Assembly (NCBI RefSeq): GCF_019924045.1
Contig: NZ_JAHXBN010000013.1
Coordinates: 62,001 to 126,000, forward strand
Origin: Dyadobacter fermentans
Lineage (GTDB): Bacteria > Bacteroidota > Bacteroidia > Cytophagales > Spirosomataceae
DNA length: 64,000 nt
Reading direction: 5' to 3'
Shown: positions 9,301 through 17,712 of the stretch, one piece after another
Numbering within the stretch: position 1 is the first letter of the stretch
How the letters are laid out: the number at the start of each line of letters is the position of its first letter
Notes under the pieces: model-generated
Told to the model about the DNA's origin: nothing
The model's database searches: none
Seen by the model: the letters and a program-made list of their open reading frames with translations, nothing else
Program-made: the position numbers and the translations under genes

Positions 9301-9791
9301 TCCGCTCGCAGTACAGCAATGTGCCGCAGATTACCTATGGCGTGAACCTGGGCGGCGGCTGGAAAAATCTCACGCTGAATGTCCTGTTGCAAGGCCAGGC
9401 GCGTGTGGCGCAATATGTAGTGGTGGAAGCGGGCGAATTCAGCAGTGTGATGCAGTCGCGCGCTGAGGATGCGTGGAGCCCTTCCAACCCGAACGGTAAT
9501 TCGCCACGCATCGATTCGCGCACGGGCACGGGCGTGAACGGCAGCTATAAAAATACGTTCTGGTTTCAGAATACCGCTTTCCTGCGCCTGAAAAACGTGG
9601 AGCTGGCTTACAATGTGCCGCAGAAGATTATTTCAAGAATCGGGCTGGGCGGTTTGCGGATCTATACCAATGGCTTCAACCTGCTCACATTCACCAAGGT
9701 GAAAGATTTTGATCCGGAAGGGGACAATGGCAATGCATTCTTCTATCCGCAGCAGAAAATCTACAATGTGGGCCTGAACGTGACATTCTAA
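6339..9791 (+). CDS. SusC-like TonB-dependent transporter with STN domain
   Basis: About 1150 residues. ATG at 6339 is preferred over an upstream GTG at 6240 because it precedes the hydrophobic leader (ILQLFLIGMIAAGGYA); 6378 is also possible. Domains in order: signal peptide; STN domain at about 38-118 (LAKNVSIQADNISLGTALDR), which signals to FecR; carboxypeptidase-regulatory-like beta-sandwich from about 145 (GTVIDDKGDKLPGVSVVLRG); TonB-box-like EEVVVVGYG near 230; plug (NGVILITTKKG); and 22-strand-type barrel to the C-terminal aromatic strand (YNVGLNVTF). It would import an oligosaccharide through the outer membrane with SusD at 9804. The STN domain fits control by the adjacent FecR/ECF pair. 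Confidence 0.96.
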   Translation: MYFFLKSKTAYHIMRLSILQLFLIGMIAAGGYARDINAQDLLAKNVSIQADNISLGTALDRLENLAGVRFAYSRSIIPVRTRVSLSASNEKLSAVLDRLLLPLQIEYQPGDGQIILKRSRKVSFLQEPIVPGAVQTVGAASAADIRLTGTVIDDKGDKLPGVSVVLRGTQRGTVTDEQGAYALDIPDDKSAAGPPVLIFSFVGYLSKEVVVGAQTVVDVTLAVDSKSLEEVVVVGYGTQSKKNITGSVATVQGSEITRSPQANVSNSFAGRLPGLIANNRSGEPGSDGSNILIRGRATTGNSSPLIVIDGIANAIGGLDRLNPNDIESISVLKDASAAIYGAQAANGVILITTKKGLAGKPRFDYSFNQGFVQPTRLPRFVDAPTYAGILNTIDYYRNPSGGMNQRYSDAEIQKFRDGSDPINYPNTNWVKELMKPVARQNQHNLSVSGGTEKINYFVSAGTLYQDGLYRDGVNKYRQYSVRSNVNVNVNDKLSFGIQLATRRENRSYIAGFGASNVFEFLYRTYPTLPARYPDGKLGAGVEQGKNPIAMATLAGTNNSPTTVSNGILRASYQLPISGLSVDGFFSADQSFAFTKEMKTNWIVYQYNKTTQQYSTVLGGPAKAQMYESQTNRALLTGNIKLNYVKNFGDHALSSFIAYEQSRETQEFFSASRNNFITTQLPDLSQGGAQPVDFGNSGSSYRTSRRNVFGRVNYNYLGRYLAEIQLRYDGSSVFPKGNRYGFFPGVSLGWRVSQEPWFRTGNTINDLKIRASYGELGNDRVNPNQFRDNFQVRNGAFSTGNNASNVPLIQYSLLANPNITWEVAKKYNVGLNSTLFKKLTFDLDLFFENRTNILASRNVSIPALTGISSSQIPKENIAEVHNRGLETQIQYAGSRNNFTYNIGGNFAFAKSEVIFIDEAPNTLDYQRATGMPLGSDLGNPNADLMYRAIGVFKTQQELDAYPHVSGAGMGDLKYEDYNGDGKIDAADRIRSQYSNVPQITYGVNLGGGWKNLTLNVLLQGQARVAQYVVVEAGEFSSVMQSRAEDAWSPSNPNGNSPRIDSRTGTGVNGSYKNTFWFQNTAFLRLKNVELAYNVPQKIISRIGLGGLRIYTNGFNLLTFTKVKDFDPEGDNGNAFFYPQQKIYNVGLNVTF

Positions 9792-9803
9792 ACTGACAAA
9801 GAC

Positions 9804-11462
9804 ATGAGATTGAATAAACTGATACTAAGCTTGCTCACCGGCGCGACGGCCTGCCTTACCGCCTGCGACGATGCATTCCTGGATACCAAACCGACCGACA
9901 TTATCTCCGACCAGGCCATCTGGGCCGACTCTGCATTGGCCGATGCGTATGTAGTAGGCCGTTATGTGGGTGTGCAGCTTTCGACCGAGGGTGATAAGCC
10001 GGGTTTCGGGCGCGGCTTCGAGGACGCGTGGATGAGCTCCGTGACCGACGAGTCGATCTGTAATTTTGATAATGACACCTATTTCGTGCAGCAGGGTAAT
10101 GCCGCCCCCGACCGCACCGGATGGATTTCCAATACCTGGACACGCAGTTACCGCAGCATCCGCGAATGTAACTACGGCCTCGCCAACCTCGATAAAGTGC
10201 CCATGAGCGAGTCGGGCAAGAAGCGCCTGAAAGCCGAGCTACGCTTTATCCGTGCCTATCGTTACCACGACCTGATCCGCAACTTTGGCGGTATCCCCGT
10301 GATCGGCGACAAAGTGTATACCCTGGAAGACCGCGATTATACCGAACTCTACCAGCGTAAAAGTATTGAGGAAAGCATTACTTACGCTGTCAATGAGCTG
10401 GATGCGGCTGCTGCCGGTCTGGCCGGTTCAGGTGTGATCCCCGGCCGTGGTTCGGAGAATGCGGCATTGGCATTAAAAGCGCGTTTGCTGCTTTATGCGG
10501 CAAGCCCGTTGTACAACAACAACCAGCACGACGCCGCGAAATGGCAGAAGGCAGCCGACGCCGCCAAAGTAGTGATGGACAAGGGGGCATTCTCGCTGCA
10601 TAATGACTACCGAAAGCTTTTTATTACCAACAATACTTCGGAGGATATTTTTGTCCGTCTCTATTCGCCTACCAACGAGCACACCAACCTCGAACTCGTG
10701 AATGGCCCGAATGGCTACGGCGGCTGGGCTGGTAACACGCCTTTGCAGAACCTGGTGGATGATTACGAGATGATGGACGGTACAAAAATCACCGATCCCA
10801 AATCGGGTTACAATCCAAAAGAACCTTACAAAAATCGCGACCCGCGCTTGACGATGACCGTGTTGTACAATGGCGCAGCCTACCGGGAACGCAATGTGGA
10901 GACGTTCGTGCCGGGTGGCCAGGATAGCAAGGATGGTAACGAAAACTGGAACACCACCAAGACGGGTTACTATGTTTATAAGTTCATTAATGACCAGAGC
11001 CCGATCCGCAATGCCAATCAGACGGCTACTCAGCCCTGGAAATACATCCGTTACGGCGAAGTCCTGCTGAACTACGCCGAAGCCCGCAACGAAGCAACCG
11101 GCCCGGACGCAACCGTTTACAGTGCCTTGAACCAGATCCGTAAACGTGCCGGAATGCCCGATTTGCCGGCCGGCCTCACGCAGGCGACCATGCGTGAGCG
11201 TATCCGCAACGAGCGCCGCGTGGAGCTGGCGTTCGAGGAACACCGGTTCTTTGATGTGCGCCGCTGGAAAATCGCCAACGTGACTGAAAACGTGCCTGCT
11301 TACGGAGTACGGCCAGAGAAGAAGCCCGACGGTTCCATTGAATACGTGAAGATCATCGCATTGGAAGGACGTAAATTCCAGGACAAAAACTACTGGCAGC
11401 CGATCCCTCAAAGCGAGATCCAGGCTTCGGGCGGAGCATTGAAGCAGAATGCCGGGTACTAA
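9804..11462 (+). CDS. SusD/RagB-like outer-membrane glycan-binding lipoprotein
   Basis: 552 residues, starting 12 bases after susC. A lipoprotein signal ends at LTAC with the acylated Cys at residue 21 (ACDDAFLDTKPTD). The body shows the SusD architecture: N-terminal DxxP-type start, helical TPR-like blocks (RFIRAYRYHDLIRNFGGIPVI, ALALKARLLLYAASPLYN) and the C-terminal signature (YIRYGEVLLNYAEARNEA, IRNERRVELAFEEHRFFDVRRWK, YWQPIPQSEI). It caps the SusC channel and captures glycan at the cell surface. Its glycan is presumably the one cut by the glycosidase downstream. Confidence 0.96.
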   Translation: MRLNKLILSLLTGATACLTACDDAFLDTKPTDIISDQAIWADSALADAYVVGRYVGVQLSTEGDKPGFGRGFEDAWMSSVTDESICNFDNDTYFVQQGNAAPDRTGWISNTWTRSYRSIRECNYGLANLDKVPMSESGKKRLKAELRFIRAYRYHDLIRNFGGIPVIGDKVYTLEDRDYTELYQRKSIEESITYAVNELDAAAAGLAGSGVIPGRGSENAALALKARLLLYAASPLYNNNQHDAAKWQKAADAAKVVMDKGAFSLHNDYRKLFITNNTSEDIFVRLYSPTNEHTNLELVNGPNGYGGWAGNTPLQNLVDDYEMMDGTKITDPKSGYNPKEPYKNRDPRLTMTVLYNGAAYRERNVETFVPGGQDSKDGNENWNTTKTGYYVYKFINDQSPIRNANQTATQPWKYIRYGEVLLNYAEARNEATGPDATVYSALNQIRKRAGMPDLPAGLTQATMRERIRNERRVELAFEEHRFFDVRRWKIANVTENVPAYGVRPEKKPDGSIEYVKIIALEGRKFQDKNYWQPIPQSEIQASGGALKQNAGY

Positions 11463-11502
11463 CCTCCGTTTTTGAAAAATATTAACCTGAAAATCATTCA
11501 GT

Positions 11503-14475
11503 ATGAGAAAAATATTTTTTGTGCTGGGCGTGTTGATGCTCGCACAGGGCCATGCATTTGCCCAAACCTTTGAGGCAGAAAGCGGCGTACTTTCCAATGG
11601 TGCCGACATTCAGGGCTGCGGAAGCTGCTCGGGTGGGAGCCAGGTGGGTAACCTTGGCAATGGGGCCGTGGTGATCCCGGTGAATGTGGCCGCGGCAGGT
11701 ACCTACAACATCACGGTGACATACAGCACGGGTGACCCGCGCACCATTAACGTCACGCCGAACGGTGGCACTGCTATTGCCGTTTCCTGCCCGGCTTCCG
11801 GCGGGTGGTCGACCCCGGCCTCCATTACTGTGAGCATTGTATTGAATGCCGGTAGCAACAGCATCCGTCTCGATAACCCGAACAACTACGGCCCGAATAT
11901 CGACAAGATCGCATTCTCGCCGATCAACACCCCCAATATCCGGAGCATCGCATTCGGTACCAACAACCGCATCGATTACGACCTTGCCAACGGGCATTAC
12001 TCGGTGTATTTCAATAATGTGAAAGTCATTGGCGAAGCTACTTCCAGCGCTAATTCGGATCAGGTGCATGAAAGTACCGGCTTTTCGAGCCGTACCTATT
12101 CGTCGTCGCCCGTTACGGACGCATTCGGCAGCGGTACGAAGCACGTAATTACTATGACCAAAAGCGGGGCGATCGGCATGCAGCAGGTGTTTTACACTTA
12201 TCCCGGAAAGGAGCATTTCTTTACCGAGCTGGTACTGACAGGCAATGGTTCCAATTCTTACAAAATGACACCGCTCGTTTCTAATTACGTGGATATCCAG
12301 TCCAACACCGACCGCCGTGCATTGTTTGTGCCGTTCGATAATGACGCCTGGGTGCGCTATGACGCCAAAGAAGTGCGGTATGCCAATTTTTTCAGCTCGG
12401 AAGCGGGTGCTATTTACGACAATGCCAACCGGAAGGGACTCGTAATCGGTTCGGTGGAGCATTCGGTTTGGAAAACGGGGGTGAACCTCGTGGGCGAGGG
12501 GCGGGGCACGACCAATTATGTGGCGGTAGTGGCGGGTTGGACACAGGAAAGCGTTACCCGCGACAAACGCGGCCACGGCTGGGTATCGGTAGGGCAAACC
12601 GCCTGCCGTTCGCCCCGCATTCTGGTCAGCTACGGCGCCGACTGGCGTGCCAATTTCGACACTTACGGGCAAGCGAATGCATTGGCCGAGCCGCGCTACA
12701 TTTTCAACTGGACCGGCGGGACGCCTTTCGGCTGGAATAGCTGGGGCGCTATCCAGTCGTCGATTAATTTGCCTAAGGCCAAATCCGTCGTAGATTTCTT
12801 CTCTACCGGCGTGCCCGATTTCCGCAACAGCGATAATACACTCTATATCGACCTCGATTCGTACTGGGATAATATGTCGGGCGGCGGCCTGAACGGCAAC
12901 TTTTCGGAGCTGACTGAACTTGCGAATTACTGTAAAAGCAAGGGCTTCAAACCAGGCATTTACTGGGCTCCGTTTGTAGACTGGGGCAAGTATGCACGGC
13001 AAATGGAAGGCAGCACCCACAACTACCAGGACGCCTGGACCAAAGTGAACGGCAGCCCCGTGGAGCTGGACGGCGCCTATGCATTGGACCCTACCCACCC
13101 GGGTACAAAGGCACGCCTGCAGATGGTGATCGGGAAGTTCATTGCGTGTGGTTTTGAAATGATTAAAATCGATTTCCTCGGTCACGCATCGCTCGAAGCC
13201 GACAGCTATTATGACAACACGATTCACACCGGTATGGAGGCGTACCGCAAGGGAATGGAGTACCTGACCGACCAGCTCGATGGTAAAATGCTCGTGTACG
13301 CGGCCATTTCGCCCAACCTCGCCACCGGACGTTACGCGCATATGCGCAGGATCGCCTGCGATGCCTACAAGGACATTAATGAAACCGCCTACACATTGAA
13401 CAGCACCACCTACGGCTGGTGGCAGAAGCACATTTATAATTACCTCGATGCCGACCACCTGGTATTTGGGACTCAGACCGACGGCGAAAACCGCGCCCGC
13501 TTCGCATCCGGCATTGTGACGGGCACCCTCGTTACCGGCGACGATTTTTCGACCACCGGTGCATGGACCACCAAGGCGCAGACGCTTTTGCAAAACGACG
13601 ACCTGCTCAGTCTGGCGGCCAGCGGTACGGTGTTCACGCCGTTGGAAGGCAATACCGGCAACCAGGCCAATGAGGTATTTGTGAAGAATGCGGGGAATAA
13701 ATCCTACCTCGCGATTTTCAACTACGGTGGCTCAGCCAAGACGTTCAATGTCGATTTGCAAAGGGCAGGAATGAGCGGGGCCGATAACTACTCGACCCGA
13801 GAGTTATTCAGTGGCGCCCAGAACGCTCGCCAAACGGCAACACAGGTGCAAGGCACCTTTTCAATTACAATACCAGCCGCAGATGCCGCCATTGTGGAGT
13901 TCAGCAATACTACCTTGCCTGTGACGCTCATCGGGTTCACGGCCGAAAAGTCGAATACCGGTACATTGCTGCAATGGAAAACCTCGGACGAGACCAACAA
14001 CAAGGAGTTCGTGATCGAGCGCAGTACCGACGGCAAGGCGTTCAAGGCGATCGGCAAGGTGGCTGGCGCAGGTGATTCTTCCAAAGAGCAATCCTATGCC
14101 TACCACGACCTCGCACCGGTGATGGGAGCTATTAACTATTACCGCCTGAAACAGGTCGATTTCGATGGCCGGAGCGAGCGGTCGGCGATCAGGATGGTGA
14201 ATTACCGGGATGCGGACGATGCCAAATCACGCATTAATATTTATCCCAATCCGGGCGCGGATGAGTTGAATATCAAACTTGGCGAGTCGCTGGACGGGAA
14301 GGTAATGGTACGGCTCGTAGATATGAATGGCAAATGCATGCTTTCCAGAAGCTACACCAATCCGGCGGAGGTGATCTCGGTGCCGGGCATCCGGCCGCTG
14401 CGGGCCGGAATGTATGTGGTGGAAGTGGAATCGGCCGACGGCGTGGTGCAAAACACCCGATTCAATAAAAATTAA
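11503..14475 (+). CDS. T9SS-secreted clan GH-D glycosidase (alpha-galactosidase-like, GH27/GH36 type) with N-terminal CBM
   Basis: 990 residues. Signal peptide (MRKIFFVLGVLMLAQGHAFA) is followed by a CBM6/35-like sandwich at about 20-142, then a linker or sandwich domain and a catalytic barrel with GWNSWG at 410, LYIDLDSYW, PGIYWAPF, the probable nucleophile D557 in IKIDFLGH and probable acid/base D680 or D681 in TGDDFS. These positions match the clan GH-D scheme of retaining alpha-galactosidases and isomaltodextranases. A linker beta-domain (LPVTLIGFTAEKSNTGTLLQW) and a T9SS type A sorting domain (INIYPNPGADELNI to the C-terminus) imply export and surface anchoring. It is the last gene of the SusCD unit. 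The exact glycosidic substrate is inferred, not shown. Confidence 0.85.
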   Translation: MRKIFFVLGVLMLAQGHAFAQTFEAESGVLSNGADIQGCGSCSGGSQVGNLGNGAVVIPVNVAAAGTYNITVTYSTGDPRTINVTPNGGTAIAVSCPASGGWSTPASITVSIVLNAGSNSIRLDNPNNYGPNIDKIAFSPINTPNIRSIAFGTNNRIDYDLANGHYSVYFNNVKVIGEATSSANSDQVHESTGFSSRTYSSSPVTDAFGSGTKHVITMTKSGAIGMQQVFYTYPGKEHFFTELVLTGNGSNSYKMTPLVSNYVDIQSNTDRRALFVPFDNDAWVRYDAKEVRYANFFSSEAGAIYDNANRKGLVIGSVEHSVWKTGVNLVGEGRGTTNYVAVVAGWTQESVTRDKRGHGWVSVGQTACRSPRILVSYGADWRANFDTYGQANALAEPRYIFNWTGGTPFGWNSWGAIQSSINLPKAKSVVDFFSTGVPDFRNSDNTLYIDLDSYWDNMSGGGLNGNFSELTELANYCKSKGFKPGIYWAPFVDWGKYARQMEGSTHNYQDAWTKVNGSPVELDGAYALDPTHPGTKARLQMVIGKFIACGFEMIKIDFLGHASLEADSYYDNTIHTGMEAYRKGMEYLTDQLDGKMLVYAAISPNLATGRYAHMRRIACDAYKDINETAYTLNSTTYGWWQKHIYNYLDADHLVFGTQTDGENRARFASGIVTGTLVTGDDFSTTGAWTTKAQTLLQNDDLLSLAASGTVFTPLEGNTGNQANEVFVKNAGNKSYLAIFNYGGSAKTFNVDLQRAGMSGADNYSTRELFSGAQNARQTATQVQGTFSITIPAADAAIVEFSNTTLPVTLIGFTAEKSNTGTLLQWKTSDETNNKEFVIERSTDGKAFKAIGKVAGAGDSSKEQSYAYHDLAPVMGAINYYRLKQVDFDGRSERSAIRMVNYRDADDAKSRINIYPNPGADELNIKLGESLDGKVMVRLVDMNGKCMLSRSYTNPAEVISVPGIRPLRAGMYVVEVESADGVVQNTRFNKN

Positions 14476-14502
14476 TTGGCAGTAGGTTAAAATGGTAATA
14501 TC

Positions 14503-14540
14503 AAAGAGGTCTGTAAGATTGCTTACAGACCTCTTTCGTT
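14503..14540. terminator. Bidirectional Rho-independent terminator
   Basis: A perfect 15-bp stem, AAAGAGGTCTGTAAG at 14503-14517 and its complement at 14522-14536, encloses loop ATTG. It has A-rich and T-rich flanks on both sides and separates the convergent glycosidase and T9SS genes. Confidence 0.9.
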
Positions 14541-15845
14541 TTATTTCCGAAGGAAGAAGCGGCTGGTTGCCTCCGTACCGTCCCTGCGGGTCACTTTCAG
14601 TAGATAAGTGCCGCCGGGTACATTTTGTATGCCCAGCTGGCCGTCGGCAGCCACGCTTACATCCCGGTGCGTGCGCCCCGAAAGGTCCGTCAGCGTGACG
14701 CGGGCAATGCCGGCGGGATTGCTCACGTACACCGGGCCGCTGGCGGGGTTTGGAAATACCCATTGTCCTGCGCCCTGCCATTCGACAAGCCTTACGCGGC
14801 TGTATGCCTGCGCCCCATCCACATCGATCATATGGAGGCGGTAGAAGTTCCTGGCGCCTGATGGCCGCGCGTCGGTAAAGCTATATTCTTTACGCACAAT
14901 GCTTTCGCCCATTGCCTTTATGGTTCCTATCACCGCCCATGCCCTGCCGTCTATGCTGCGCTCGATTTCAAAGCGGTCGCTGTTGGTCTCTTCGGTGGTG
15001 GCCCATGTGAGCAGGGCTGTCGGGCCCTCAGGCTTCGCATCGAAAGAGGCCAGCGTAACCGGCAGCGGGGTAACGCGGGAGGCAAATGTGTAGGCCGTGT
15101 AGGTATCGGGCGCCAATCCGCTGACGGTCGTGATGGAACCGGCTGTGAAGCTGCTGGCCCCGCCAAGTACCGAAGTTGCGTCCACTTTGGAGGCTATCGG
15201 CACCCATTCCGAGCCGTTCCAGCCTGCGATGGTCAGCTTGTCGAGCTGTGCGGTTGTGAGACCGGAAATATTGCTGCCGGCATCCCAGGTGAGGGTAATG
15301 GGTGTGGTGTTCGTACCGTTGATATCCCAGTATTCGATCGTGCTGACGGCCTGTAAGGTGGCCTCGAATGTGGCTGATGGAAAGGGCCCGCCGGCCGGAA
15401 GTGCCGGGTAATTGCCGCCTCCCAGGTTGCTGGTGATCGCCGAAGTGGGGTCCGAATGGTAGTAGGCGCCGTTGGTGGCATCGCCGGCTGCCGCAAACGG
15501 GCCGTAGAAGCCATTGTCACCCACGGGGAATACAAACTGCGAAGTACCATATTTGCGCACGTATCCATCCACATGCGCGGCATCGGACGCGTCGGTATGC
15601 GAAGCAGTTGCCGCAAAATTAAGGACACCATTCGGGTCAGTCCGGACCGTGCCGATAATGCCAGGTAATGCGCCGCTGCCGCCGTTTACAAAGTCGTGCG
15701 TGCCGAAGAAGGTCATCTGGGCCCCTCCGAAAACATAGGTATTGCCCGAACTGCCCTGCTGGGCATGCAGCGTCCCCGACAGGGCGAGCAAGGCAAGGAA
15801 TGCACCGCGATGCATCCATGATCCTGAGTAAATTGCTCTTTTCAT
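14541..15845 (-). CDS. T9SS type A sorting domain surface protein, function unknown
   Basis: 434 residues from M at 15845 (MKRAIYSGSWMHRG); an upstream start at 15887 would lie in the intergenic leader. A signal peptide ends near LHAQQ. The middle is a low-complexity, Gly/Thr/Ser-rich beta protein (YVFGGAQMTFFGTHDFVNGG, YGTSQFVFPVGDNGFYGP) without a catalytic motif I recognise. Near the C-terminus is the common Bacteroidota linker TPLPVTLASFDAKPEGPTAL, then the T9SS sorting domain (WVFPNPASGPVYVSNP, GGTYLLKVTRRDG, FFLRK). It follows the S74 protein gene after 13 bases on the same strand, so the two are probably co-transcribed and both at the cell surface. Confidence 0.85.
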   Translation of the reverse strand: MKRAIYSGSWMHRGAFLALLALSGTLHAQQGSSGNTYVFGGAQMTFFGTHDFVNGGSGALPGIIGTVRTDPNGVLNFAATASHTDASDAAHVDGYVRKYGTSQFVFPVGDNGFYGPFAAAGDATNGAYYHSDPTSAITSNLGGGNYPALPAGGPFPSATFEATLQAVSTIEYWDINGTNTTPITLTWDAGSNISGLTTAQLDKLTIAGWNGSEWVPIASKVDATSVLGGASSFTAGSITTVSGLAPDTYTAYTFASRVTPLPVTLASFDAKPEGPTALLTWATTEETNSDRFEIERSIDGRAWAVIGTIKAMGESIVRKEYSFTDARPSGARNFYRLHMIDVDGAQAYSRVRLVEWQGAGQWVFPNPASGPVYVSNPAGIARVTLTDLSGRTHRDVSVAADGQLGIQNVPGGTYLLKVTRRDGTEATSRFFLRK

Positions 15846-15858
15846 GATACGAGGCGCG

Positions 15859-17385
15859 TTATTTACCAATAGCCGTGCTGGAAGCATTGTTGCCCGAAGC
15901 GTTTTTCAGCAGGCTGCGCAGGGACGCTACTTCTTCCCTCGAAAGGGTTTTTCCGGAAAGTTCAGCGGTGAGCGAAGCGTTTTTCGATTTCAGCTCTGCC
16001 ACTTGTGCCTGCAACTGCTCGATGAGTGCCTGCTGCTCCTGAACCGCCTTCACGATCAGCGGAGTGACTTTGCCATAATCCACGAGCCACGGCTCTGTTT
16101 TAGGGTCTTTGCCGCCTACGGTTACCGCATTGGGGAAGATTTTGTAGAGATCCTGCGCGAGGAAACCGGTAAGGCGGTTTTTCTTCTCGTCGATTTTGTA
16201 GTTGTAATCGGCTACGCGAATCTTCAGCAGGTCGGCCAGACCGTATCTGGTTTTGCCGATGTTTTCTTTGAGACGGATGTCCGATGTGGTATTGTATTGT
16301 ACGGAGTTCACGTTGTTGGCCGGGCTGCTGATGGACCCGATGGTATTACCCGAGCGGTTGAAGATTTGCCAGTTCAATGCGTCGCCGCCGCCGATCACTT
16401 TGGTCAGGTATAGGTTTGCACCTACCGACGAGCGCTGTACTGCCAGCGTACCAGCCGGATTGAGCTCCACGCCATCTTCATTGGAAGTGCCAAGAATCAT
16501 AGAACCCGTGAGCGCGCCTGCGGGCGTAACACGCGTAATACCCGCCACCTGCAACCGTGAGTTGGGGGCAGTAACGCCTGTTCCGATCCCGACGAGCCCT
16601 GCCTGGGTAACCGCCATGCGTACACCGCTATGGTCCTGAATGGTAAATGCGAGGTCTCCCAATGCCGCATCGCTGCGCATCGCGATTCGCATCGGATAGG
16701 TATCGCTGGTGGAGTTGCTGAAATCGATATAGCCGTTGGTAACGCCCGCATTGGCACCGGGATCGCGGAACAGCTTGATACCGCCGTCAGGGGTAATGCG
16801 GGTATGTTTGAGGCCGTCGTTGTTACGCGCTTCCACGTAGCCCGTGCGGTAAATCCACGCGACTTTATTCCCGCCGGCGTCGTTGGTGGTATTTCTCAGG
16901 TACCATGCGGTGCGGTTAGGTGCCACGTAGCTTACCCAGCTGCCGCCGTTACAAACGTATTGCTGGCCGAAAGTAGGGCTGGTTTCCAGAGTGTCCGTAT
17001 ACAGCTGGCCGTCGGTACAGCTTCCGGTTGGCGCGCCTCCGCCAAATGTGTAGGTATAGTTGGTTTCACCGGCCGTCGCCACCCATTTGGTGCCGTCGTT
17101 GTAGTAAAAGCCTGGGACGACGTCGTTGGCCGTAGCGGTGTTGTAAACCGTCATTCCGGCCACGTGTGCATTCAGAGGAGCGGGATTTGTCGTTTGTGTA
17201 AGTGGAAGACGGGGCAATAGTAATCCTTTGCTCGTACTTTCTACTTCCAGCATGGAATTGGCATTGATGGTGGTCGGATTATCGCCGACCTTCACCTGAG
17301 CAAACAACGGGGAAGCCAACCAGGTTAGCCCGAATATCACGGCGGCGGTACATAATTTTTTGGTTTGTAATAGTCTGATTTTCAT
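15859..17385 (-). CDS. Secreted protein with C-terminal S74 (tail-fibre intramolecular chaperone) domain
   Basis: 508 residues. A signal peptide (CTAAVIFGLTWLASPLFAQ) is followed by the Bacteroidota motif NSMLEVESTSKGLLLPRL, a long Gly/Thr-rich beta region and the S74 peptidase/chaperone domain (TTSDIRLKENIGKTRYGLADLLKIRVADYNY, RLTGFLAQDLYKIFPNAV), then a coiled coil (EQQALIEQLQAQVAELKSKNASLTAEL). In phage the S74 domain trimerises fibres and cleaves itself off; cellular homologues with signal peptides are common in this phylum and are probably surface or adhesion proteins. The neighbour downstream carries a T9SS signal, this one does not. Not a prophage remnant, since no phage genes surround it. 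Confidence 0.85.
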   Translation of the reverse strand: MKIRLLQTKKLCTAAVIFGLTWLASPLFAQVKVGDNPTTINANSMLEVESTSKGLLLPRLPLTQTTNPAPLNAHVAGMTVYNTATANDVVPGFYYNDGTKWVATAGETNYTYTFGGGAPTGSCTDGQLYTDTLETSPTFGQQYVCNGGSWVSYVAPNRTAWYLRNTTNDAGGNKVAWIYRTGYVEARNNDGLKHTRITPDGGIKLFRDPGANAGVTNGYIDFSNSTSDTYPMRIAMRSDAALGDLAFTIQDHSGVRMAVTQAGLVGIGTGVTAPNSRLQVAGITRVTPAGALTGSMILGTSNEDGVELNPAGTLAVQRSSVGANLYLTKVIGGGDALNWQIFNRSGNTIGSISSPANNVNSVQYNTTSDIRLKENIGKTRYGLADLLKIRVADYNYKIDEKKNRLTGFLAQDLYKIFPNAVTVGGKDPKTEPWLVDYGKVTPLIVKAVQEQQALIEQLQAQVAELKSKNASLTAELSGKTLSREEVASLRSLLKNASGNNASSTAIGK

Positions 17386-17712
17386 AAGCTAAGAATATTT
17401 AGAAGGTAAAGTTGATAAAGGCGGCCTCCACCGGCGACTGCAGTAGAGGGGCAATCGAAATATTTCTTAACCGAAAGGTCAGGACTTGCGGATCGATTTG
17501 TTGTACCCGATGAAGATGGAGTGAATAGAAAAATTTCTACAAAAAGAAGCGGACGATTTTTTGTCGCTGTGGATGGATTGTAGATATTGTTGCAGTGGTT
17601 AGAATCTCGTTGCTGACGTAGTACTTCTAGGAAGAAAAGTAGTAATTGTCAGTGAAACATATATTTTAGTAATTTGAAGGGTAAATAGCCCTACCCACAA
17701 TAGCGTTGAACT
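17386..17712. other. Intergenic region between divergent surface-protein operon and kinase
   Basis: 327 bases without a credible ORF. It must carry divergent promoters for the S74 protein (minus) and the kinase (plus). It is AT-richer than its surroundings, but I see no consensus -7 box with correct spacing and no clear dyad. Confidence 0.5.

Noticed and set aside
10473..11609. 378-codon minus-strand open frame opposite susD
   Set aside because: Antisense shadow of susD; low-complexity content and no start context.
11494..13593. Long 699-codon minus-strand open frame opposite the glycosidase gene
   Set aside because: It is the mirror of a GC-rich gene with a clear function; its translation has no domain, signal peptide or neighbour support.
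14503..14536. Long perfect palindrome as an origin or operator
   Set aside because: Position between convergent stops with a 4-base loop and T/A flanks is that of a bidirectional terminator.
15859..17385. Phage tail-fibre-like protein as sign of a prophage
   Set aside because: It has a signal peptide, the S74 domain is common in cellular Bacteroidota surface proteins, and no capsid, terminase, integrase or att site is nearby.
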